Part shown: one piece after another, positions 55,283-64,000 of the stretch
Layout: each line of letters starts with the position of its first letter
Position numbering within the stretch: position 1 is the stretch's first letter
Origin: Cladorhizidae sp. MBARI D1340-BT2
Lineage: Eukaryota > Porifera > Demospongiae > Poecilosclerida > Cladorhizidae
Assembly: GCA_028752905.1 (NCBI GenBank)
Contig: JAQNBH010000004.1
Coordinates: 3,828,610 to 3,892,609, forward strand
Length of the DNA stretch: 64,000 bases
Direction of reading: 5' to 3'
Translations under genes and position numbers: made by a program
Notes under the pieces: generated by a model
Told to the model about the DNA's origin: nothing
The model's database searches: none
What the model saw: the letters and a program-made list of their open reading frames with translations, nothing else

Positions 55283-58275
55283 CAGTTATAAGCATCTGTG
55301 CCCAGGCCTGGCTCCAGATATAAGCATCTGTGCCCAGGCCTGGTTCCAGATATAAGCATCTGTGCCCAGGCCTGGTTCCAGATATAAGCATCTGTGCCCA
55401 GGCCTGGTTCCAGATATAAGCATCTGTGCCCAGGCCTGGTTCCAGATATAAGCATCTGTACCCAGGCCTGGTTCCAGATATAAGCATCTGTACCCAGGCC
55501 TGGTTCCAGATATAAGCATCTGTGCCCAGGCCTGGCTCCAGATATAAGCATCTGTGCCCAGGCCTGGTTCCAGATATAAGCATCTGTGCCCAGGCCTGGT
55601 TCCAGATATAAGCATCTGTGCCCAGGCCTGGTTCCAGATATAAGCATCTGTGCCCAGGCCTGGTTCCAGATATAAGCATCTGTACCCAGGCCTGGTTCCA
55701 GATATAAGCATCTGTACCCAGGCCTGGTTCCAGATATAAGCATCTGTGCCCAGGCCTGGCTCCAGATATAAGCATCTGTGCCCAGGCCTGGCTGCAGATA
55801 TAAGCATCTGTGCCCAGGCCTGGCTCCAGATATAAGCATCTGTGCCCAGGCCTGGCTGCAGATATAAGCATCTGTGCCCAGGCCTGGCTCCAGATATAAG
55901 CATCTGTGCCCAGGCCTGGCTCCAGATATAAGCATCTGTGCCCAGGCCTGGCTCCAGATATAAGCATCTGTGCCCAGGCCTGGCTGCAGATATAAGCATC
56001 TGTGCCCAGGCCTGGCTCCAGATATAAGCATCTGTGCCCAGGCCTGGTTCCAGATATAAGCATCTGTACCCAGGCCTGGTTCCAGATATAAGCATCTGTG
56101 CCCAGGCATGGCTCCAGATATAAGCATCTGTGCCCAGGCCTGGTTCCAGATATAAGCATCTGTGCCCAGGCCTGGTTCCAGATATAAGCATCTGTACCCA
56201 GGCCTGGTTCCAGATATAAGCATCTGTGCCCAGGCCTGGCTGCAGATATAAGCATCTGTGCCCAGGCCTGGCTCCAGATATAAGCATCTGTGCCCAGGCC
56301 TGGCTGCAGATATAAGCATCTGTGCCCAGGCCTGGCTCCAGATATAAGCATCTGTGCCCAGGCCTGGCTCCAGATATAAGCATCTGTGCCCAGGCCTGGC
56401 TCCAGATATAAGCATCTGTGCCCAGGCCTGGCTGCAGATATAAGCATCTGTGCCCAGGCCTGGCTCCAGATATAAGCATCTGTGCCCAGGCCTGGTTCCA
56501 GATATAAGCATCTGTACCCAGGCCTGGTTCCAGATATAAGCATCTGTGCCCAGGCATGGCTCCAGATATAAGCATCTGTGCCCAGGCCTGGCTCCAGATA
56601 TAAGCATCTGTGCCCAGGCCTGGTTCCAGATATAAGCATCTGTACCCAGGCCTGGTTCCAGATATAAGCATCTGTGCCCAGGCCTGGCTGCAGATATAAG
56701 CATCTGTGCCCAGGCCTGGCTCCAGATATAAGCATCTGTGCCCAGGCCTGGCTGCAGATATAAGCATCTGTGCCCAGGCCTGGCTCCAGATATAAGCATC
56801 TGTGCCCAGGCCTGGCTCCAGATATAAGCATCTGTGCCCAGGCCTGGCTCCAGATATAAGCATCTGTGCCCAGGCCTGGCTGCAGATATAAGCATCTGTG
56901 CCCAGGCCTGGCTCCAGTTATAAGTACCTGTGCCCAGGCCTGGATCCAGATATAAGCATCTGTGCCCAGGCCTGGCTCCAGATATAAGCATCTGTGCCCA
57001 GGCCTGGCTGCAGATATAAGCATCTGTGCCCAGGCCTGGCTCCAGATATAAGCATCTGTGCCCAGGCCTGGCTCCAGATATAAGCATCTGTGCCCAGGCC
57101 TGGCTCCAGATATAAGCATCTGTGCCCAGGCCTGGCTCCAGATATAAGCATCTGTGCCCAGGCCTGGCTCCAGATATAAGCATCTGTGCCCAGGCCTGGC
57201 TCCAGATATAAGCATCTGTACCCAGGCCTGGTTCCAGATATAAGCATCTGGGCCCAGGCCTGGTTCCAGATATAAGCACCTGTGCCCAGGCCTGGCTCCA
57301 GTTATAAGTACCTGTGCCCAGGCCTGGATCCAGATATAAGCATCTGTGCCCAGGCCTGGTTCCATATATAAGCACCTGTGCCCAGGCCTGGCTCCAGATA
57401 TAAGCATCTGTGCCCATGCCTGGCTCCAGATATAAGCATCTGTGCCCAGGCCTGGCTCCAGATATAAGCATCTGTGCCCAGGCCTGGCTCCATATATAAG
57501 CATCTGTGCCCAGGCCTGGCTCCAGATATAAGCATCTGTACCCAGGCCTGGCTCCAGATATAAGCATCTGTACCCAGGCCTGGTTCCAGATATAAGCACC
57601 TGTGCCCAGGCCTGGCTCCAGATATAAGCATCTGTGCTCTGGCCTGGCTCCAGATATAAGCATCTGTGCCCAGGCCTGTCTCCAGATATAAGCATCTGTA
57701 CCCAGGCCTGGTTCCAGATATAAGCACCTGTACCCAGGCCTGGTTCCAGATATAAGCACCTGGGCCCAGGCCTGGCTCCAGATATAAGCACCTGGGCCCA
57801 GGCCTGGCTCCAGATATAAGCAGGCCTGGCTCCAGATATAAGCATCTGTACCCTGGCCTGGCTCCAGATATAAGCATCTGTGCCCAGGCATGGCTCCAGA
57901 TATAAGCATCTGTACCCAGGCCTGGTTCCAGATATAAGCATCTGTACCCAGGCCTGGTTCCAGATATAAGCACCTGTGCCCAGGCCTGGCTCCAGATATA
58001 AGCATCTGTGCTCTGGCCTGGCTCCAGATATAAGCATCTGTGCCCAGGCCTGGCTCCAGATATAAGCATCTGTGCTCTGGCCTGGCTCCAGATATAAGCA
58101 TCTGTGCCCAGGCCTGGCTCCAGATATAAGCATCTGTGCTCTGGCCTGGCTCCAGATATAAGCATCTGTGCCCAGGCCTGGCTCCAGATATAAGCATCTG
58201 TGCTCTGGCCTGGCTCCAGATATAAGCATCTGTGCCCAGGCCTGACTCCAGATATAAGCACCTGTGCCCAGGCCT
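55283..58275. repeat. 32 bp minisatellite, about 94 copies (3 kb)
   Basis: Units CAGATATAAGCATCTGTGCC plus CAGGCCTGGCTC, with GGTTC, GGCTG, GTACCC and GTGCTCTGG variants; the GTGCTCTGG subtype alternates regularly in the last 500 bp. Each typical unit has the perfect palindrome CCAGGCCTGG. The array ends about 30 bp before the GALNT exon 2 acceptor. All minus frames stay open for up to 1,118 codons, repeat artefacts. Confidence 0.97.
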
Positions 58276-58305
58276 GTGCATTGACCATGTCTTTGTCCCC
58301 TGCAG

Positions 58306-58446
58306 ATATATTGGGAAAAGTCTAGAAGCTGAAACTGCTGAAGAGAAAGAGGAGGAGAAGATAGGATTTACTAATAACGGGTTCAACCAGTTCCGTAGTG
58401 ACCGCATACCATTGGACCGGGAGGTACCAGACACCAGGGACCCCAG
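58306..58446 (+). CDS. GALNT: GALNT11-like GalNAc-transferase, stem exon
   Basis: 141 nt between TTTGTCCCCTGCAG and CCCCAG|GTGACC; phase 2 in, phase 2 out. It reads YIGKSLEAETAEEKEEEKIG, then FTNNGFNQFRSDRIPLDREV and PDTRDPR. The xGFNxxxSDxIxLxRxxPDxRxxxC block just before the catalytic domain is characteristic of polypeptide GalNAc-transferases; the Glu/Lys-rich first half is the stem. Confidence 0.85.
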
Positions 58447-58739
58447 GTGACCACACCCACTCACATTAATTAGTGGTAACCGACTCTGAGGAAAAGGTTG
58501 TGCGTGTTTGGGGATCAGTCCTCCTCTAGAGTGCATCTGAGGATCAGTCCTAGAGTGCAGTGTTTCTGAGAGTGTGTGATGAGTCCTAGAGTGCAGTGTT
58601 TCTGTTAGAACCTCACATACATGTAAGTAGTGTGACATTTAAGGGGGCAGACGGGTGGGTCATGCATGCTCTTTATGGTCATTTTAAGGTCATTAGCAAG
58701 GAGTACAAAGTGAGTGTATCAGTGCAGTGGGTCTCTCCC

Positions 58740-59040
58740 TCTAGTAACAACCCTTTACCTAATCAAGAAGACCCTTTACCTAACCTACTCAAGCAGAACC
58801 TTTTACCTACTGAAGCAGGACCCTTTACCTAATCAAGCAGAACCTTTACCTACTCACTCAAGCAGAATCCTTTACCTAATAAAGATCCTTTACCTAATAA
58901 AGCCCTAGCCCTAGAATCCTTTAACTACTCAAGCATTATCCTTTACCTACTCATGGCTGAACCCTTTACCTAATCAAGCAGAACCCTTTACCTACTAAAT
59001 CAGAACCACTCCAGCACCAAGCTGAGCCCTTTACCAACCT
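58740..59040. repeat. About 23 bp tandem repeat, about 13 copies
   Basis: Units CCCTTTACCTAATCAAGCAG plus AAC with much length variation. Read on the minus strand each unit contains AGGTAAAGGG, the motif found three times upstream of this gene. In GALNT intron 2, just before the exon 3 polypyrimidine tract. Confidence 0.9.
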
Positions 59041-59072
59041 AATCTCTCTGTGTTGTTGTTGTTGTTGTTTAG

Positions 59073-59242
59073 GTGTGTTAACAAACATTATGCGGTGAGC
59101 GAGCTGCCGACAACATCAGTGATAGTTATCTTCCATAATGAGGCCTACACCGTCCTATTGAGGACCATTACTAGCATAATAAACCGCACCCCTTCACACC
59201 TGCTACATGAGATCATTCTGGTGGATGACTTCAGCGACCATG
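59073..59242 (+). CDS. GALNT: GALNT11-like GalNAc-transferase, catalytic exon A
   Basis: 170 nt after TTGTTGTTTAG, ending CATG|GTGAGA. It reads [56 protein letters not shown]: the start of the GT27 fold with the PxTSVxIxFHNEAxxxLLRT and EIILVDDxSD motifs (UDP-GalNAc binding half). The [11 protein letters not shown] wording is closest, from memory, to the GALNT11 branch. Confidence 0.93.
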
Positions 59243-59439
59243 GTGAGATTAACTACGCAGAGGTTACGATGTTGTATGGGTGTGGCTTGGGATGCATACG
59301 TACCTGGACAGTTTATCGAGCTATGCTTTGCTCTTTAGTTAATGTACAACTCCACCCCCTCCCTCCCTTAGTATTACAGGAAACCCTTTACCTGTTCTAC
59401 ATGGGGGGAGGTGTGGCACACTTGTGTAAAGTGGACCAG

Positions 59440-59850
59440 CAACATGACAATGGTGGAGCAGCAACATGACAATGGTGGAGCAGCAACATGATAATGGTGG
59501 AGCAGCAACATGATGTCAACAGCAGCAACATGACTATGGTGGAGCAGCAACATGACTATGGTGGAGCGGCAACATGACAATGGTGGACCAGAAACATGAC
59601 AAGACAATGGTGGAGCGGCAACATGACAATGGTGGAGCGGCAACATGACAATGGTGGAGCGGCAACATGACGTCAACAACAGCAACATGACAATGATGGA
59701 GCGGCAACATGACAATGGTGGAGCGGCTCAACATGACAATGGTGGAGCGGCTCAACATGACGTCAACAACAGCAACATAACAATGATGGAGCGGCAACGA
59801 CAATGGTGGAGCAGCAACATGACATCAACAACAGCAACATGACGTCCACC
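59440..59850. repeat. 21-22 bp minisatellite, about 17 copies
   Basis: Units CAACATGACAATGGTGGAGC plus GG/AG, interrupted by three ACATGACGTCAACAACAG-type units. In GALNT intron 3. Confidence 0.93.
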
Positions 59851-59995
59851 AGAACAGCGACAGCTCCTGCTAGCTGTTTTCCCCATGCCACCCTTTACCA
59901 CACTCACAAGCCTGATCTCTGTGTAGCTGTAGCTCCTTCCAAGAGAAATTTTTTTTATTTGAAACTCGCCTCTTCCAACTCTCTACATTCTACAG

Positions 59996-60368
59996 AGGAC
60001 CTGAAGCTGAAGCTGGAGAGCTGGATCGCCACCAACTCTCAGATAAAGCTGCTCCGCCACAAGCAGAGGCTGGGACTGATCAGAGCTCGTTTGACAGGGG
60101 CGGAGATTGTGACGGGTGAGGTGATGGTATTCCTGGACTCACACTGCGAGTGCAACACTGGCTGGCTCGAGCCACTGCTGGAGCGGATCCACCTCAACCA
60201 CCGAACAGTCGTGTGTCCCGTCATAGATGTGATCAGTCTGGAGACCCTGGCATATTCCACAGTACGAGGACCCCCGGGGGTCAGAGGAGGCTTCAACTGG
60301 GGGTTACAGTTTAAGTGGAAGAAGATTCCTGAATATGAGCAGAAGAGGCGTGGTTATGATGAGATCCG
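59996..60368 (+). CDS. GALNT: GALNT11-like GalNAc-transferase, catalytic exon B
   Basis: 373 nt between CATTCTACAG and GATCCG|GTAAGG; phase 1 in, phase 2 out. Contains KQRLGLIRARLTGAEIVTGE, then VMVFLDSHCECNTGWLEPLL, VVCPVIDVISLETLAY and VRGGFNWGLQFKW. DSH is the DxH metal-binding motif that coordinates Mn2+ and UDP-GalNAc; GGFNW is a family signature. LAYS followed by VRGGFNWGLxFKW again favours the GALNT11 type, known in vertebrates for O-glycosylating Notch1 and LDLR-related receptors. Confidence 0.95.
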
Positions 60369-60424
60369 GTAAGGGATGGTTGTGATCCGATGAGGAGATG
60401 GAAGGATTATGATGATGAGGTGGG

Positions 60425-60600
60425 GGAAAGGTTATAGATGAGTGAGGGGTTATGATGAGGCAGGTGAGAGAGGGGTTATGATGAGGCAGGTGAGAGAGGG
60501 GTTATGATGAGGCAGGTGAGAGAGGGGTTATGATGAGGCAGGTGAGGGAGGGGTTATGATGAGGCAGGTGAGAGAAGGGTTATGATGAGACCAAGTGCTT
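60425..60600. repeat. 25-26 bp repeat resembling the exon 4/5' splice-site junction, about six copies
   Basis: Units GGGGTTATGATGAGGCAGGT plus GAGAGA. The exon 4 end reads GTGGTTATGATGAGATCCGG followed by TAAGGG, so unit and junction align over GGTTATGATGAG and GGT(A/G)AG. Confidence 0.9.
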
Positions 60601-60644
60601 CACATGACTGGTTATTATTATTAGTGTTACTTTATTGTTACTAG

Positions 60645-60771
60645 AGAGGTGCAGTCTCCAACGATGGCTGGTGGACTATTTGCTATCAACACCAAGTATT
60701 TCTTTGAGGTGGGAGCCTACGACACTGGCATGGATATCTGGGGTGGAGAGAACCTGGAGATATCCTTCAGG
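60645..60771 (+). CDS. GALNT: GALNT11-like GalNAc-transferase, catalytic exon C
   Basis: 127 nt between TTGTTACTAG and TTCAGG|GTGAGT; phase 2 in, phase 0 out. It reads [20 protein letters not shown] then [20 protein letters not shown] and FR, the strongly conserved acceptor-binding [11 protein letters not shown] and [11 protein letters not shown] motifs. The rest of the catalytic domain (starting with the usual IWQCGG) and the ricin-type lectin domain must lie beyond the right edge. Confidence 0.95.
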
Positions 60772-61530
60772 GTGAGTTATGTAGTCTAGCCAGTCGTGTG
60801 GTTGTCTATGTATGAGTGATGCCTTCAGGATGAGCTAGGCCAGCCAGTATGTCATGGGGTGGTCTGTGTATGAGAGCTGGTTGTCTCAAGGAACCTTAGG
60901 AGAACACCCACAACATGTAATGAAGTCGGTCATACCATCGACAGTTCCTTGTGTTTTGATTGGATAATTTGTTAAGTGTATATATTGCATGTTCACACTC
61001 TGCACGTAAAATCCATCCGTGTCCAGTTGGTAAGGTGGTCCACTTGTGCGAGTCATGAGGTTGCCATGTACATCATTTATGGCATGACTAGGCACTTTGC
61101 CATGGCCTGGTGTGTTGAGTGATGCACTGTACATGTGTTTGATGCACTTGGATGTGGTGAATTCAATAGTAGGCTCAGTTTAGGGTGAGATTTATGCAGG
61201 TGATAGCTAGTCTCGGAGCTTGTACACGGCTCAGCATCTGTGCACCTCGCCCTGTAAGAGTTCCTCAACGACAGATAATCTGTAGCCTTCCCAACTTCAG
61301 CTAATAACTAAAAACCTTCACTTGGCCTTCTCTATGTATTGGTGCTATCCTGAGGCTGGTTCACAATATGGCAGTGGCCGAGGGGACTCTGAATTCCGTT
61401 ACGTCCTTCCATTACACTCCTTCACATTTGACTGAACATTGCAAGGAATCGTAACAAAATGCAACAGTGCACTTGATTAGAAAAAGTTCTAGTCGAGCAT
61501 TATTTAATTAATGCTGAGGATATTGCTATA
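60772..61530. other. Intronic unique sequence, nothing firmly recognised
   Basis: The next GALNT exon was looked for here; only a doubtful resemblance near 61373 was found (see rejected items). Confidence 0.5.
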
Positions 61531-61534
61531 GGTA

Positions 61535-62625
61535 CAGCCACACTCTGAGGAGAAGCTCTTGACAGCCTCACTCTGAGGAGAAGCTCTTGAGCACACCACA
61601 CTCTGAGGAGAAGCTCTTGAGCACACCACACTCTGAGGAGAAGCTCTTGAGCACACCACACTCTGAGGAGAAGCTCTTGAGCACACCACACTCTGAGGAG
61701 AAGCTCTTGAGCACACCACACTCTGAGGAGAAGCTCTTGAGCACACCACACTCTGAGGAGAAGCTCTTGAGTACAGCCACACTCTGAGGAGAAGCTCTTG
61801 ACAGCCACACTCTGAGGAGAAGCTCTTGAGCACACCACACTCTGAGGAGAAGCTCTTGAGCACACCACACTCTGAGGAGAAGCTCTTGAGTACAGCCACA
61901 CTCTGAGGAGAAGCTCTTGAGCACACCACACTCTGAGGAGAAGCTCTTGAGCACACCACACTCTGAGGAGAAGCTCTTGAGTACAGCCACACTCTGAGGA
62001 GAAGCTCTTGAGCACACCACACTCTGAGGAGAAGCTCTTGAGCACAGCCACACTCTGAGGAGAAGCTCTTGAGCACACCACACTCTGAGGAGAAGCTCTT
62101 GAGCACACCACACTCTGAGGAGAAGCTCTTGAGCACACCACACTCTGAGGAGAAGCTCTTGAGTACAGCCACACTCTGAGGAGAAGCTCTTGAGTACAGC
62201 CACACTCTGAGGAGAAGCTCTTGAATACAGCCACACTCTGAGGAGAAGCTCTTGAGCACACCACACTCTGAGGAGAAGCTCTTGACAGCCACACTCTGAG
62301 GAGAAGCTCTTGAGCACACCACACTCTGAGGAGAAGCTCTTGAGCACACCACACTCTGAGGAGAAGCTCTTGAGCACACCACACTCTGAGGAGAAGCTCT
62401 TGAGCACACCACACTCTAGGAGAAGCTCTTGAGTACAGCCACACTCTGAGGAGAAGCTCTTGAGTACAGCCACACTCTGAGGAGAAGCTCTTGAGTACAG
62501 CCACACTCTGAGGAGAAGCTCTTGAGCACACCACACTCTGAGGAGAAGCTCTTGAACACACCACACTCTGAGGAGAAGCTCTTGAACACACCACACTCTG
62601 AGGAGAAGCTCTTGAGCACAGCCAC
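61535..62625. repeat. 30 bp minisatellite, about 36 copies
   Basis: Units ACACTCTGAGGAGAAGCTCT plus TGAGCACACC or TGAGTACAGCC (31 bp) and a shortened TGACAGCC form. Mixed unit lengths shift the frame, so all minus frames look open for 300-390 codons; not genes. Confidence 0.96.
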
Positions 62626-62914
62626 ACCTTACAGTGGTGTAAAGTCACCACTGATAGCTCCACCCTCTCCAGAGACGTCTGCCAGTACCTTTAGTCAAGC
62701 CCCCTAACAGTCTTGATTAATAGTCTATGGTTGATAAGAAGCATTAAGTAAGTTTTGTATATACCGTATAATATTAGTCGTGTGATTTTATTCGGAGACA
62801 ATTAATTGTGTTCATTGTTTGGTATTATAAAACCGCTTTGCAAAATTAGTTCGAGCTCATCTGGTTAGTATTCTCAGAGTTATCTGTAGATTTTAAGTAA
62901 TGGTCTAAGAAGGT
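62626..62914. other. Intronic unique sequence, nothing recognised
   Basis: A/T-rich sequence between two arrays; no exon or element seen. Confidence 0.5.
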
Positions 62915-64000
62915 GTGAGGTGTGTCTGAGGTGAGTCTGAGGTGAGTCTGAGGTGAGTCAGGTGAGTCTGAGGTGAGTCTGAGGTGAGTCAGGTGAGTCA
63001 GGTGAGTCTGAGGTGAGTCAGGTGAGTCTGGGGTGAGTCTGGGGTGAGTCTGAGGTGTGTCTGAGGTGAGTCTGGGGTGAGTCTGAGGTGAGTGAGGTGA
63101 GTCAGGTGAGTCTGAGGTGAGTCTGGTGAGTCTGGGGTGAGTCTGAGGTGAGTCTGAGGTGAGTCTGAGGTGAGTCTGGTGAGTCTGAGGTGAGTCTGAG
63201 GTGAGTCTGAGGTGAGTCTGAGGTGAGTCTGAGGGGCGAGTCCGAGGTGAGTCTGAGGAGTGAGGAGTCTGAGGTGAGTCTGAGATGAGTCTGAGGTGAG
63301 TCAGGTGAGTCTGGGGTGAGTCTGGGGTGAGTCTGAGGTGAGTGAGGTGAGTCAGGTGAGTCTGAGGTGAGTCTGAGGTGAGTCCGAGGTGAGTCTGAGG
63401 TGAGTCTGAGGTGAGTCAGGTGAGTCTGAGGTGAGTCTGAGGCGAGTCTGAGGTGAGTCAGGTGAGTCTGAGGTGAGTCTGAGGTGAGTCAGGTGAGTCT
63501 GAGGTGTGTCTGAGGTGAGTCTGGGGTGAGTCTGAGGTGAGTCAGGTGAGTCCGAGGCGAGTCTGAGGCGAGTCTGAGGCGAGTCTGAGGTGAGTCTGAG
63601 GTGAGTGAGGTGAGTCTGAGGTGAGTCTGAGGCGAGTCTGAGTGAGTCTGAGGTGAGTCTGAGGTGAGTGAGGTGAGTCTGAGGTGAGTCTGAGTGAGTC
63701 TGAGTGAGTCTGAGGTGAGTCTGGAGTGAGTCTGAGGTGAGTCTGAGGTGAGTCTGAGGTGAGTCAGGTGAGTCTGAGGTGAGTCCGAGGTGTGTCTGGT
63801 GAGTCTGAGGTGAGTCTGAGGCGAGTCTGAGGCGAGTCTGAGGTGAGTCTGAGGTGAGTCAGGTGAGTCTGAGGTGAGTCCGAGGTGTGTCCGAGGTGAG
63901 TGAGGTGAGTCTGAGGTGAGTCTGAGGTGAGTCTGAGGTGTGTCTGAGGCGAGTCTGAGGTGAGTCTGAGGCGAGTCTGAGGTGAGTCTGGGGTGAGTCT
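62915..64000. repeat. 11 bp splice-donor-consensus minisatellite, about 100 copies
   Basis: Units GAGGTGAGTCT with GTGAGTCAG, GCGAGTCT and GGGGTGAGTCT variants, running off the window edge. Nearly every unit contains GAGGTGAGT or GGGGTGAGT on the plus strand, the sense strand of the GALNT gene. Confidence 0.97.

Larger units (their letters stand above)
44860..58305 (+). other. 13.4 kb first intron of the GALNT gene
   Basis: Runs from donor GTCAGT (44860) to acceptor TTTGTCCCCTGCAG (58305). It holds a non-LTR retrotransposon end, an inverted partner tail, the 39 bp array (6.8 kb), a small inverted-repeat element, a TAGGGC array, a 21 bp array and the 32 bp array (3 kb). About 80 percent is tandem repeat or mobile DNA. 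Unique stretches 52800-53745, 54019-54580 and 54976-55280 show no exon I can support. Confidence 0.6.

Noticed and set aside
55269..58638. Minus-strand frames up to 1,118 codons in the 32 bp array
   Set aside because: Repeat artefact; the non-repeat end of one frame is just the antisense of the GALNT exon 2 region.
61360..61440. ATATGGCAGTG...GGGACTCTG...AATTCCG resembling the next GALNT exon (IWQCGGTLE-like)
   Set aside because: It needs two frame corrections, has no AG acceptor in front and loses resemblance after about ten residues; probably chance, though an eroded exon copy cannot be excluded.
1..64000. tRNA, rRNA or other structured RNA genes
   Set aside because: None was recognised by eye; a covariance-model scan would be needed to exclude small ones.

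Overview
The window is nuclear DNA from an animal. It has GT-AG introns, exons whose reading phases match across them, and metazoan gene families (a BCL-2 family apoptosis regulator, a CCDC148 orthologue and a Golgi GalNAc-transferase of the GALNT11 type). An early-branching invertebrate, most likely a sponge, fits best; that placement is inference from gene style, transposon types and intron positions, not a search result.

Layout. (1) 1762-5686, minus: an unrecognised gene, four phase-compatible exons, running off towards the left edge. (2) 5744-11060, plus: a BCL-2 family gene transcribed divergently from gene 1 across a promoter gap of about 60-90 bp; its BH2 motif is split by a 4.08 kb intron. 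(3) 11061-26338: the intergenic space between the 3' ends of the BCL-2 gene and the convergent CCDC148 gene. It holds a decayed 2.66 kb Tc1/mariner-like transposon with clear terminal inverted repeats, a foldback with 115 bp arms, and many tandem arrays. (4) 26339-41848, minus: a CCDC148 orthologue, five recognised exons spread over 15.5 kb. (5) 44717 to beyond the right edge, plus: a GALNT11-like polypeptide GalNAc-transferase, five exons (membrane anchor, stem, most of the catalytic domain); the lectin end lies outside.

The dominant feature is tandem repetition. Adding the arrays listed here gives about half of the 64 kb, in more than 45 unrelated minisatellite families with units of 6-80 bp, nearly all in introns or intergenic DNA. 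The largest are a 39 bp unit (46.0-52.8 kb, about 170 copies), a 28 bp unit (20.55-23.6 kb, about 109 copies) and a 32 bp unit (55.3-58.3 kb, about 94 copies). Because units often lack stops, these arrays produce open frames of up to 2,100 codons on both strands; I do not regard them as genes.

The most interesting pattern is that several arrays in the GALNT gene look built from splice-junction sequence: the 60.4 kb array resembles the exon 4/5' splice-site junction, the 39 bp and 32 bp arrays carry units resembling the exon 2 3' splice site, and the 62.9 kb array is an 11 bp repeat of the 5' splice-site consensus. Mobile elements present: a hAT remnant, a Tc1/mariner-like element, a non-LTR retrotransposon 3' end with an inverted partner tail, a dispersed element with an internal 80 bp repeat, and a small inverted-repeat element.
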